Source: Hongsoonwoonella zoysiae
Lineage (GTDB): Bacteria; Pseudomonadota; Alphaproteobacteria; Rhizobiales; Stappiaceae
DNA length: 64,000 nucleotides
Direction of reading: 5' to 3'
Assembly (NCBI RefSeq): GCF_013266695.1
Contig: NZ_JABRXF010000002.1
Span: 682,001-746,000, forward strand
Part shown: positions 10,125 to 18,701 of the stretch, piece after piece
Position numbering within the stretch: position 1 is the stretch's first letter
Layout: the number at the start of each line of letters is the position of its first letter
The notes under the pieces: model-generated
Databases searched by the model: none
The model's input: the letters and a program-made list of their open reading frames with translations, nothing else
What the model was told of the DNA's origin: nothing
Program-made: the position numbers and the translations under genes

Positions 10125-11273
10125 ATGCCCCTTCCCGCCGATCTCGAAACGCCTTGTCTGATCCTTCACCGCGATCGGCTGGAACGAAATATCAAGGCAA
10201 TGGCGGATCGCTTCCGCGAGATCGGTGTCCCGCTGCGGCCGCATCTGAAGACCGCAAAATCCATCGACGTCGCACGCATCTGCGCGGAACACGGGGCCGA
10301 CAGGTGGACCGTATCGACACTGCGGGAGGCTGAATATTTTGCGGCCCACGGCCTGACGGACATCCTTTATGCGGTATCCATCATTCCGTCGAAACTGGAC
10401 CGGGTGTCCGCTCTCAATCGCAAGGGAGTGGATGTAGCCGTCTGTCTCGACACGCTGGAAACGGCAAGGGCATTGGCCTCCGCAACGATCGATGGACCGC
10501 CGCTGAGGGTGTTTCTCGAAATCGATGTCGACCGGCACAGGACGGGATTGCGGCCCGACGAAGCCCGGCTGATCGAGATCGCGCAAACGGTCCACGATGC
10601 GGACAGGCTTCAGCTTTTCGGCGTCATGGCGCATGGCGGGGAGAGCTATAGCGCCAATTCTCTCGCCAAGATCGAGGCTATGGCCGAACAGGAAAGAAGC
10701 ACCACGGTGGCGGCCGCGGATGCAATTCGCGAGGCGGGAATTCCACGTCCGATCGTGAGCGTCGGATCGACGCCCACAGCCCAGCTCGGACGCTCCTTCG
10801 ACGGTGTTTCGGAAGTTCGGGCTGGCGTGTACATGTTCCAGGACGTTTTCCAGGCGAACCTCGGCGTTACGACTCTCGACGACATGGCAGTAAGCGTGCT
10901 TGCAAGCGTCATCAGCCACGCCCCGCACCTGAACCGGCTGATCCTGGACGCAGGCGGGCTCGCCCTATCGAAAGATCGCTCCTGTGCGACACAGGAAAAC
11001 GACTGTGGCTACGGATTCCTTGCGGACGAAGACGGCAAGGTCATCCCGAATCTCACAATGGAAGGTGTGAGCCAGGAGCACGGCTATGTCACAACCCGCG
11101 ACGGTCAGGAAATTGATTTCACGAGATTTCCGATCGGAAGCCGACTTCAAGTCCTTGCGAACCACGCATGCATGACGGCCGCCGCTCATGACACCTACCA
11201 CGTGGTCGACGGACAAGGCGTCAATCTTGGCGAGTGGCGGCGCATCAACGGCTGGAACACCTACAACAAATGA
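10125..11273 (+). CDS. D-threonine aldolase / D-serine dehydratase family PLP enzyme
   Basis: Fold type III PLP enzyme of 382 residues, with an alanine-racemase-like N-terminal barrel and a D-serine-dehydratase-like C-terminal domain. The PLP lysine is in LRPHLKTAKSIDVAR (about residue 44). Other family segments are FLEIDVDRHRTGL, VMAHGGESY and VSVGSTPTA. The C-terminal metal site appears as NHACMTAAAHD, supplying the His and Cys used for divalent metal or Zn in this family. Likely reactions are cleavage of D-beta-hydroxy amino acids (D-Thr to glycine plus acetaldehyde) or D-Ser dehydration; sequence alone does not separate them. The start ATG at 10125 follows xthA by 32 bases. Confidence 0.85.
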   Translation: MPLPADLETPCLILHRDRLERNIKAMADRFREIGVPLRPHLKTAKSIDVARICAEHGADRWTVSTLREAEYFAAHGLTDILYAVSIIPSKLDRVSALNRKGVDVAVCLDTLETARALASATIDGPPLRVFLEIDVDRHRTGLRPDEARLIEIAQTVHDADRLQLFGVMAHGGESYSANSLAKIEAMAEQERSTTVAAADAIREAGIPRPIVSVGSTPTAQLGRSFDGVSEVRAGVYMFQDVFQANLGVTTLDDMAVSVLASVISHAPHLNRLILDAGGLALSKDRSCATQENDCGYGFLADEDGKVIPNLTMEGVSQEHGYVTTRDGQEIDFTRFPIGSRLQVLANHACMTAAAHDTYHVVDGQGVNLGEWRRINGWNTYNK

Positions 11274-11310
11274 TCTGCGCACGACAGGCGGTTCGTGCTA
11301 ATATTTGTCC

Positions 11311-11622
11311 ATGAGGTGGAAAGTCATTAGCGCCCTCCTGATGGCGCTTGCTCTTTTTCCCGCGTCCACTTTGAAGAGTTGGGCCGGCGAAAACATCGAC
11401 TGTACCTGCCGCTACCGCGGAGCCGACTATCAATTGGGCGACGTGGTATGCCTGAGCGGGCCAAACGGCCCATGGCTGGCGCAATGCCAGATCGTGCTGA
11501 ACAACACCTCCTGGCAGCGCATCGAGACACAATGTCCGATAACTTCACTCGACGTGCCCGACCTCAACGACACGCCTAATCCTGCACAGAACACAACACG
11601 GCCGAACGCATCAAAAGGCTGA
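11311..11622 (+). CDS. Small secreted cysteine-rich protein of unknown function
   Basis: 103-residue protein that I do not recognise. It begins with a classic signal peptide (hydrophobic ISALLMALALFPAS, cleavage probably after SWA), then a compact domain with five cysteines (IDCTCRYRG, VVCLSG, AQCQIV, TQCPIT) and ends in an Asn/Thr/Pro-rich tail. The odd number and spacing of cysteines suggest disulphides in the periplasm. I chose ATG 11311; a TTG at 11305 is in frame. It follows the aldolase-like gene by 37 bases and converges with exoR. Function unknown. Confidence 0.7.
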   Translation: MRWKVISALLMALALFPASTLKSWAGENIDCTCRYRGADYQLGDVVCLSGPNGPWLAQCQIVLNNTSWQRIETQCPITSLDVPDLNDTPNPAQNTTRPNASKG

Positions 11623-11676
11623 AAGACCCAAATACTACGTTCTTGCGAATGCCGTTAGCCGCGCCTGTCTCTGACT

Positions 11677-12516
11677 TTATTGTCCGCTGTCGGCCAATAC
11701 CGGGGCATTCTTCTCAAGCCAGGCATTGGAAAGCCGCTCCGCCCGCCGGCGAATACTTTCGTCCGCCAGCCCGAAACAGCGCTCCTGCGCATCGACAATC
11801 CATTGCCGTTCGGGCCCGGTGGCGCTGGCTCGCGCGATGTTGAGCCACATAAGCCCGCGCACCTTGGCATCGCCATGGAAGCTAGACGTGAACAAAAGAT
11901 CACCCAGCCGCCCTTGAGCGTCGACATGCCCCTTGCGCGCGGCAAGCTTCAGCCATCGGGCGGCCATCTGCTTGTTCGGGCTGCTTTCCGCCAGATAAAG
12001 CTTACCGAGCTGATACTGAGCGTCTGCATCGCCGAAATAGGACGCGGCATAGGTGAAGATTTCGCGCGCCCGTGCGACGTTAGGCTGTACGGAGCTTTCA
12101 CCGATACCTGTCAGATAATAGCTGCCAAGCGCAACGAACGCACTGGCCACGAATGGGGCGCGAGGCGACGTCGGACTGTCATCACCATACTGGCTCGCGA
12201 CCTGGCGGAAATATTCGAACGCCTTAAGATCGTCTTCCTTCACGCCATCCCCGGCGGCGTACATCTTGCCAAGCTTCCAGGCGGCCAGAGGGTGGCCGTT
12301 CTCCGCTGCGAAGCGCAGCGAATCCACTGCACGCGCCTTTTCGCCGGAATAGTAGAAACGGGTTCCCACGCGCAGCGCTTCGCCGGGAGAAAGATCCGAA
12401 GGCTCAACGACACCACCCTCGGTTGCCTTCTTTTCATCCAGCGCCAGCGCAGGCCCGGCAACAATCGTCGCCGCAGCCAGCAAGGCAAGATAAATCCCCG
12501 ATCTCTTCGATCGCAT
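11677..12516 (-). CDS. exoR: ExoR-like periplasmic Sel1-repeat regulator
   Basis: Secreted 279-residue protein with a signal peptide (YLALLAAATIVAGPALA) followed by tandem Sel1/TPR-like repeats (DSLRFAAENGHPLAAWKLGK, FTYAASYFGDADAQYQLGK, LAARKGHVDAQGRLGDLLF). The repeat pattern, length and the MYAAGDGV motif match ExoR of Sinorhizobium. That protein is a periplasmic repressor that binds the ExoS sensor kinase and restrains ExoS-ChvI-controlled exopolysaccharide, motility and acid/host responses; periplasmic proteolysis relieves repression. No exoS/chvI lies in this window. The gene stands alone, convergent with the small secreted protein at 11311-11622. The orthology is inferred from architecture and motif resemblance. 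Confidence 0.82.
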   Translation of the reverse strand: MRSKRSGIYLALLAAATIVAGPALALDEKKATEGGVVEPSDLSPGEALRVGTRFYYSGEKARAVDSLRFAAENGHPLAAWKLGKMYAAGDGVKEDDLKAFEYFRQVASQYGDDSPTSPRAPFVASAFVALGSYYLTGIGESSVQPNVARAREIFTYAASYFGDADAQYQLGKLYLAESSPNKQMAARWLKLAARKGHVDAQGRLGDLLFTSSFHGDAKVRGLMWLNIARASATGPERQWIVDAQERCFGLADESIRRRAERLSNAWLEKNAPVLADSGQ

Positions 12517-13430
12517 GACATCCGTTCGTCATTCGCCGGATTAGCGAAGACGCCTCTCTGTTACCGGCCGGTTTTCCCGGCGCTACCCATTCGCACTCAC
12601 CTGCCACCGTCGACCTCGGGACCCTGCGTGCGGGGCTGAATTACCAACACTGTGCAGGGATTTTTCGGCGATACTACGGCGTAATTCAGATCATTTGCCG
12701 ATCCATGAAACTCTTGTTGTCCACTCCCCATCCGCTACCCCCCGAAAACGAGGGAAGACCGACCGAATCTCGCCACCAATATCGACATCGGATGCAACGA
12801 CATCCGCTGCAGTTGGCCCGCCATCGGCCGCGGGCCGACAAAAGCGACAAGCCCGCAGATCTTGACCGAATGGCGGCAAGACTTTTCAAGATCCAAGATA
12901 CCCTAAGCATTCCGATTCAGCTGTTGCAGCAGAACAACAGAACGGGCAAACCCATGACGGGCGAAGCAATGCACGACACAGCGCGGCGGGCACGCGCAGG
13001 GACGCTGGTCGAAAGGCCGTAGGGCCTCGGCATTAGGATCTGGACCCATCTGTCGTTTCACATTGAAATCATTTGAACATGACCGGGTTTAGATTTGGTT
13101 TTCGCAACACCCTAAACCAGTGACTTGAAGCCTTCCCATGCATCGAATGCAAAGAGGATTCCCTACGCAAGTGAGACCACTTTCCAGAAGCAAGAAATCG
13201 ACATGAAATCAAATCGTTGCGATATATTCTTGCCGCCAGACCTGATTTCGTTTTGGCGGGATATGCTTTAGAATTGCGGGCATAAGGTAAATCGAAACTT
13301 TGTCCCGCTGTCGCGTAACTGCCACAATGGTCAGCGATTCGCCTCACTCTCCTTCTCCGACCCTGAACACGAAGCTTCGAAGCACAATGAAGGGGCCATG
13401 GTGAAGCGCACCTCGAAACGGTAAAGCCAG
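12517..13430. other. 914-base stretch without a convincing gene
   Basis: Region between the divergent starts of exoR and parE. It must hold both promoters. Short open frames (for example 12705-13022 plus and 12686-12910 minus) have amino-acid compositions like back-translated noncoding sequence and no recognisable domain. An imperfect stem (GGTTTAG 13086-13092 with CTAAACC 13112-13118) lies in a more AT-rich part at about 13050-13330. I see no tRNA, terminator with T-run or insertion-sequence end. Confidence 0.5.
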
Positions 13431-15497
13431 ATGAGCGCAAAAAACGATCTGTTCGCAAATGCCGATGCGACCGGCCCCGAGCCGGACGATGGAAAAGCGA
13501 CAGCGGAGAAGCGCCGCGAAAAGCTGAAGGAAGTTCCTGTGCAGCCACGCGGTTCGTCGGCAATCGACAGCGACTATACGGCCGACCATATCGAGGTGCT
13601 TGAAGGCCTGGAGCCCGTGCGCCGCAGGCCTGGCATGTACATTGGCGGCACCGACGAAAAGGCGCTTCACCACCTCTTCGCGGAAGTCATCGACAATTCG
13701 ATGGACGAGGCCGTGGCAGGCCATGCGAGCTGGATCGAGGTGGTGCTGGATGCGGATGGCTACCTAAGCGTAACGGATAATGGCCGAGGCATTCCAGTCG
13801 ACCCACATCCGAAGTTTCCGGGCAAATCAGCGCTCGAAGTCATCATGACCACGCTGCATGCCGGCGGTAAATTCGACAGCAAGGTGTACGAAACTTCGGG
13901 TGGTCTGCATGGCGTCGGCATATCGGTCGTAAACGCATTGTCTGAGGAATTGATCGTAGAGGTCGCTCGCTCACGCAAGCTCTATCGCCAGGTATTCAAG
14001 CGCGGGCTCGCCCAATCCCCGCTGGCCAATGTGGGCGACGTCCACAACCGGCGCGGCACGGTAATAAAATTCAAGCCGGACACTGAAATCTTCGGGCGTT
14101 CGGCACGCTTCCAGCCAGCGCGACTGTTCAAGATGGCCCGCTCGAAAGCGTATCTCTACTCCGGTGTGGAGATTCGCTGGCGCTGTGCGCCGGAACTGAT
14201 CGGCGAAAAGGACCAGACACCGAGCGAAGCTACTTTTCATTTCCCGGGCGGCCTAAAGGACTATCTGACCGAAGCCCTTGGTAAGGAACGCCGCGTAATT
14301 GACGACGTTTTCGCGGGACGGACGCACAGTAACGGCAGGCACGGTGCCGTAGAATGGGCCGTCACGTGGTTTGCGGGAGATGGCTTTATAAATTCCTACT
14401 GCAACACCGTGCCGACTCCGGAAGGCGGGACCCATGAAGCGGGTCTGAGATATGCCCTCCTGCGGGGCCTGAAGGCATACGGCGAGTTGACGGGCAACAA
14501 GAAAGCCGCGCTGATCACCGGCGACGATGTGCTTACATCGGCCGGGGCGATGCTTTCCGTCTTCATCCGTGAACCGGAATTCGTGGGCCAGACTAAGGAC
14601 AAGCTCGCGACGAACGAGGCGACACGGGTCGTGGAAAATGCATTGCGCGATCAATTCGACCATTGGCTGACCGCTTCGCCCAACCAAGCCAACAAACTTC
14701 TGGAATGGGTGATCGATCGTGCGGAGGAGCGCCTTCGCAGGCGCCAGGAAAGAGATGTCGCCCGCAAGACTGCGGTGCGAAAGCTGCGGCTTCCCGGAAA
14801 GCTCGCAGACTGCTCAACCAGCCAGGCAGCCGGCACCGAACTTTTCATCGTGGAAGGCGATTCCGCCGGCGGTTCGGCGAAACAGGCTCGCGCCCGGGCA
14901 ACGCAAGCCGTACTGCCCTTACGTGGCAAGATCCTGAACGTCGCCAACGCAGGCCGCGACAAACTGGCCGCCAACCAGCAGCTTTCCGATCTTATTCAGG
15001 CGCTCGGCTGCGGAACGCGGAATTCCTACCGCGACAGTGACTTACGCTACGAAAAGGTCGTCATCATGACCGATGCGGATGTCGACGGCGCACATATTGC
15101 TTCGCTTCTTATCACCTTCTTTTACCGCGAGATGCCCGACCTGATCACAAACGGGCACCTCTACCTTGCCGTTCCCCCACTCTACCGCCTGAGCCAGGGC
15201 GGAAAGACTATTTATGCAAGGGATGACCAGCACAAGGACGAGTTGATCGCCAAAGAGTTCAAAGGCAAGGGAAAGATCGAAATCGGGCGCTTCAAAGGCC
15301 TCGGCGAGATGCTGCCGGCCCAGCTCAAGGAAACCACGATGGCCCCGGAAAAACGCACACTGCTTCAGGTGCGTATCGAGGATATCGATCAGCTTTCAAC
15401 GAAAGAAACGATCGACCGGCTTATGGGAAATAAACCGGAAGCGCGCTTTCAATTCATACAGGACAACGCCGAATTCGCGGAGGATCTGGACGTTTAG
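13431..15497 (+). CDS. parE: DNA topoisomerase IV subunit B
   Basis: ATPase subunit of topoisomerase IV, which decatenates daughter chromosomes together with ParC. The 688-residue protein has the GHKL ATPase signatures VRRRPGMYIGG, EVIDNSMDEA, DNGRGIPVD and TSGGLHGVG in the first ~180 residues. The transducer domain follows, then the TOPRIM domain with ELFIVEGDSAGGSAKQ and IMTDADVDGAHI, and a short C-terminal end, all typical of ParE rather than GyrB of this group. The 50-residue N-terminal extension with a Lys/Glu-rich stretch is usual for alphaproteobacterial ParE. parC is not in the window. Confidence 0.96.
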   Translation: MSAKNDLFANADATGPEPDDGKATAEKRREKLKEVPVQPRGSSAIDSDYTADHIEVLEGLEPVRRRPGMYIGGTDEKALHHLFAEVIDNSMDEAVAGHASWIEVVLDADGYLSVTDNGRGIPVDPHPKFPGKSALEVIMTTLHAGGKFDSKVYETSGGLHGVGISVVNALSEELIVEVARSRKLYRQVFKRGLAQSPLANVGDVHNRRGTVIKFKPDTEIFGRSARFQPARLFKMARSKAYLYSGVEIRWRCAPELIGEKDQTPSEATFHFPGGLKDYLTEALGKERRVIDDVFAGRTHSNGRHGAVEWAVTWFAGDGFINSYCNTVPTPEGGTHEAGLRYALLRGLKAYGELTGNKKAALITGDDVLTSAGAMLSVFIREPEFVGQTKDKLATNEATRVVENALRDQFDHWLTASPNQANKLLEWVIDRAEERLRRRQERDVARKTAVRKLRLPGKLADCSTSQAAGTELFIVEGDSAGGSAKQARARATQAVLPLRGKILNVANAGRDKLAANQQLSDLIQALGCGTRNSYRDSDLRYEKVVIMTDADVDGAHIASLLITFFYREMPDLITNGHLYLAVPPLYRLSQGGKTIYARDDQHKDELIAKEFKGKGKIEIGRFKGLGEMLPAQLKETTMAPEKRTLLQVRIEDIDQLSTKETIDRLMGNKPEARFQFIQDNAEFAEDLDV

Positions 15498-15515
15498 GAT
15501 CTTGCTTTATTCGTT

Positions 15516-15535
15516 GGGCCGCGTTGGAGCGGCCC
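15516..15535 (+). terminator. GC-rich hairpin after parE (weak terminator candidate)
   Basis: GGGCCGC (15516-15522) and GCGGCCC (15529-15535) form a perfect seven-base stem with a six-base loop 19 bases after the parE stop. No T-run follows, so it may be a Rho-dependent or mRNA-end structure rather than a classic intrinsic terminator. Confidence 0.35.
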
Positions 15536-15669
15536 GGCTAACGACGGTTGAAAATACGGGGCTGACCGCCTTCCTGCTATACCCGGTTTATATAGCGTAT
15601 TCGTGTCTTGCAGCAGATTGCGACTCGAAACAGTGTTTTGCCTCCAACAATTGTCCAATCTTGATAATA

Positions 15670-16419
15670 ATGCTGAAGTCAATTTACACAGTTCTCGACC
15701 GCAACCGCCGCCCTCTTCGCGACAGGCATTGCGTGCTGATGGCGGAAAAGGACATAGCCTTTATCAGGATACCGCACGCGGCAAGCATGCTGCTTCGGCA
15801 CCCGCTTGAGCATATTGTCCGGGAAAGCAGAGGCGCACCGACAGCCGTTTCCGTGAAAAACCCGGGAGGCTGGATAGAAGGCACGAAACTGGTCTCGCCA
15901 CGCGAACTCCTGTACCGGCAAACGCCCGCCTTCTCATTCGCAATCATCCGTCATCCCGGGCACAGGCTCGCGGCATGCTACCGCCGGCAGATAGCAGAAC
16001 GGGACTCCGTTTCCGACGCATGGAAACTCCGCGGCTTTCGAAGCGGAATGAAGTTCGAGGAATTCGTGCAACGGGCCTGCACGATCGGCGACACCCGCGC
16101 CGACAATCATACGCGCAGCCAGACATCCCTGCTTTGCCACAAAGGGAACATGATCCCCGAGATGCTAATTCGCGCAGAGAGGCTGGCTACCGACTGGGAA
16201 GACCTGAGATCCCTGCTTTCGCAAACGCGCCTCGCGGATGTTGGACCCTATCCTGAAATCGACGAAGCGTCGGCTCTTGAAGACGCAATGCGATACAATG
16301 CGCTTCCACAGGACGCGAAGCGCCGCATCCATTCGAGATATCTGGAGGATTTTCTGCGATTTTACGACAATGCCTACACCGGCGATAAAAATACCTTTTC
16401 CTTGCTCCCGCTAGCGTGA
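15670..16419 (+). CDS. Sulfotransferase-family-like protein
   Basis: Protein of 249 residues from the ATG at 15670; the upstream in-frame extension is not protein-like. Two motifs resemble PAPS-dependent sulfotransferases (Sulfotransfer_2 type). IAFIRIPHAAS (30-39) corresponds to the 5'-phosphosulfate loop, normally FIHIPKTAGTS. FAIIRHPGHRLAACYRR (90-106) corresponds to the 3'-phosphate site, normally F..vRnPydRlvSaY. The PSB lysine is replaced by His in this copy, so activity is uncertain. Such enzymes sulfate cell-surface glycans or lipids. It lies 172 bases after parE and shows no functional link to it. Confidence 0.6.
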   Translation: MLKSIYTVLDRNRRPLRDRHCVLMAEKDIAFIRIPHAASMLLRHPLEHIVRESRGAPTAVSVKNPGGWIEGTKLVSPRELLYRQTPAFSFAIIRHPGHRLAACYRRQIAERDSVSDAWKLRGFRSGMKFEEFVQRACTIGDTRADNHTRSQTSLLCHKGNMIPEMLIRAERLATDWEDLRSLLSQTRLADVGPYPEIDEASALEDAMRYNALPQDAKRRIHSRYLEDFLRFYDNAYTGDKNTFSLLPLA

Positions 16420-16500
16420 CCACACCATAGCGGCATCGCGCTCAGGCGACAGCTTGCCAGCAAGCTCTGCAGCGCCAATATAAAATCGCATCGACAAGCG

Positions 16501-16947
16501 ATGGTTCGGGATCTGATGACAGCCAAATCCAGTATTCGGCGAATTCAAACAGCCGCTCTCACCCTTCTGATCGCCGCCAACGCACCTGGCGACGCCCGGG
16601 CTGACAAGATAGCGGATGCGGCACGACAATTTCCCGTTGACGCATTACAGATCGCCGCAATCTCCGGCCCAACAGACTCCGGATTGCGTTTCGTGATCGT
16701 GCGGCTTGCGGATCGGGACCGCCTGTTCATTCAAGCCCGCGGCGACGGAAAGACACAATCGAACATTGAAGTGAGCGAGGTGGAAACCTCCGGCGACCGC
16801 ATTCTGGACATTCGCAGTGAAAGCGAAGTGACAGGCACAACAGCGTTTGTCGATACGCTCACCGTCGACGGCAATGAAATGACTTATGAACTCTTTCTGG
16901 AAGAAGACAAATTGGATGCCTACATTTATCAACCTGCAAGTAACTAG
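16501..16947 (+). CDS. Secreted protein of unknown function
   Basis: 148-residue protein with an N-terminal signal peptide (QTAALTLLIAANAPGDARA) and a mature part predicted to be mainly beta strands (FVIVRLADRDRLFIQARG, MTYELFLEEDKLDAYIYQ). No cysteines and no motif I recognise. Met6 at 16516 could also serve as start. It lies alone between the sulfotransferase-like gene and the DEAD-box helicase. Probably periplasmic; function unknown. Confidence 0.6.
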   Translation: MVRDLMTAKSSIRRIQTAALTLLIAANAPGDARADKIADAARQFPVDALQIAAISGPTDSGLRFVIVRLADRDRLFIQARGDGKTQSNIEVSEVETSGDRILDIRSESEVTGTTAFVDTLTVDGNEMTYELFLEEDKLDAYIYQPASN

Positions 16948-17129
16948 CAATCGATTCGCCGAGATACGGAAAGATAATTCTTGTCCGTACATTATATTGC
17001 CGGGCGATCATTGACATTTCCAAGTCTAACGTTAGTGTGCGCGCAGATCGCGGCATCTCCGAAGAAAAGCGATCTCGGGCGGCCAAACACAACGCGAAGC
17101 AAAAATTCATCGAGCGATATCAAGGTAAT

Positions 17130-18542
17130 ATGTCATTCTCCTCACTTGGACTGAGCGATAAAGTCCTCTCGGCGGTCGAATCCGCCGGCTATAAAGAACC
17201 AACGCCGATCCAAGCCGGTGCGATTCCCCACGTCTTGCAACGGCGCGATGTCCTGGGCCTCGCGCAAACGGGAACGGGTAAAACCGCTTCCTTTACGCTG
17301 CCGATGCTGACGCTTCTGGAAAAAGGGCGCGCACGAGCTCGAATGCCGCGTACGCTCATTCTGGAACCGACGCGCGAGTTGGCGGCCCAAGTAGAGGACA
17401 ATTTCCAGAAATACGGCACGAACCACAAGCTCAATGTGGCGCTTCTTATAGGCGGCACATCGTTCGGCGACCAGGACAAGGTAATCGACCGGGGGGCGGA
17501 TGTGCTCATCGCCACTCCCGGCCGCCTGCTCGATCATTTCGAACGAGGCAAACTCCTCCTGCAGGGTGTGGAAATCCTTGTGATCGATGAAGCCGACCGT
17601 ATGCTGGACATGGGATTCATTCCCGATATCGAGCGCATCTGCAAGCTGATCCCTTTCACGCGGCAAACACTGTTCTTCTCCGCCACCATGCCGCCCGAGA
17701 TCCAGCGGCTGACGGAAACCTTCCTGCACAATCCGGCTCGGGTTGAAGTTGCCAAGACATCTTCCACCGTCGACACGATAACGCAGAAGGTTTTCGCAGC
17801 GGGTATAAAGGACTTCGAAAAACGAGCAGCCTTGCGCGAGCTCATCGATCAAGCGGAAGAACTTAAAAACGCGATCGTCTTTTGCAACCGCAAACGCGAT
17901 GTGCAGACAGTATTCCGCTCTCTTGACCGGCATGGTTACTCGGTTGGCGCGCTCCACGGCGACATGGACCAGCGCTCCCGAATGACGATGCTGGACAATT
18001 TCCGGAAGGGGACCATTTCGATCCTTGTCGCCAGCGACGTTGCGGCTCGAGGCCTCGACATTCCCGAGGTGAGCCACGTATTTAACTACGACATCCCGAC
18101 CCATGCCGAGGACTACGTTCACCGGATCGGCCGAACAGGACGTGCCGGACGTACCGGTGTCGCCTTGACGATCGTCACGCCAGGGGATCGCAAATATCTC
18201 GACGCCATCGAGAAGCTGATCGATCAAAAGATCGACTGGCTCGGAGATGCGACCGACTTCGAAGCAGCGGCGGCAGAGAGGAAAGCACGCCGAACGCGCA
18301 AGGACCAAGGCAAATCGGATAAAGGTCACCAGGCTGATGCCGATGGCAAGACAAAGGATGACAGTCACAAGTCAACCAATGCGCCGTCTCAACGGAGAAG
18401 CCGCGGCGACAATTCTTCAAACGGCGTATCAAAGGGCAAGAATAACAGAAGCTCACGCAACGCAGATAACGTTGTGTTCGGCTTGAGCGATCAGGTTCCA
18501 GCCTTCCTCCTAAGAGAAATACGGCCCAAGCGCGCGAGCTAA
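17130..18542 (+). CDS. DEAD-box ATP-dependent RNA helicase (RhlE-like)
   Basis: RNA helicase of 470 residues that remodels structured RNA or ribosomal particles using ATP. Motifs in order: Q motif PTPIQ (25-29), Walker A AQTGTGKT (45-52), PTRELAAQ, DEAD in VIDEADRMLDMGF (151-163), SAT in FFSATMPPE, and the helicase C motifs VASDVAARGLDIP and HRIGRTGRAGR. The last ~90 residues are Lys/Arg/Ser/Asn-rich and presumably an unstructured RNA-binding tail. The RhlE-type assignment rests on overall resemblance. The ATG at 17130 begins the conserved MSFSSLGL; an upstream GTG in frame adds a non-conserved extension. Confidence 0.93.
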   Translation: MSFSSLGLSDKVLSAVESAGYKEPTPIQAGAIPHVLQRRDVLGLAQTGTGKTASFTLPMLTLLEKGRARARMPRTLILEPTRELAAQVEDNFQKYGTNHKLNVALLIGGTSFGDQDKVIDRGADVLIATPGRLLDHFERGKLLLQGVEILVIDEADRMLDMGFIPDIERICKLIPFTRQTLFFSATMPPEIQRLTETFLHNPARVEVAKTSSTVDTITQKVFAAGIKDFEKRAALRELIDQAEELKNAIVFCNRKRDVQTVFRSLDRHGYSVGALHGDMDQRSRMTMLDNFRKGTISILVASDVAARGLDIPEVSHVFNYDIPTHAEDYVHRIGRTGRAGRTGVALTIVTPGDRKYLDAIEKLIDQKIDWLGDATDFEAAAAERKARRTRKDQGKSDKGHQADADGKTKDDSHKSTNAPSQRRSRGDNSSNGVSKGKNNRSSRNADNVVFGLSDQVPAFLLREIRPKRAS

Positions 18543-18701
18543 TACCAGAGAAACCTTTCTGACCCAGAAAACATTTCGGGACGAAAAAGGGAGAATTCCC
18601 CCTCGTTTAACCCCGCCTTAAACCTTCGGCGCCAATATTCATGCACTTCATGAAGCAAGTGCGTCGTCGCTGGATTTGCGACCACCTGTACAGGATGGGG
18701 T

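Noticed and set aside
12705-13022. 105-codon frame in the exoR-parE gap
   Set aside because: Arg/His/Pro/Gln-rich, no ribosome site, no recognised similarity; most likely noncoding.
13086-13118. Seven-base inverted repeat GGTTTAG/CTAAACC as a terminator or repeat element
   Set aside because: The loop is long, there is no T-run and no second copy noticed in the window.
17142-18368. 408-codon open frame opposite the DEAD-box helicase
   Set aside because: Complementary-strand shadow of a gene with all helicase motifs; no recognisable domain.
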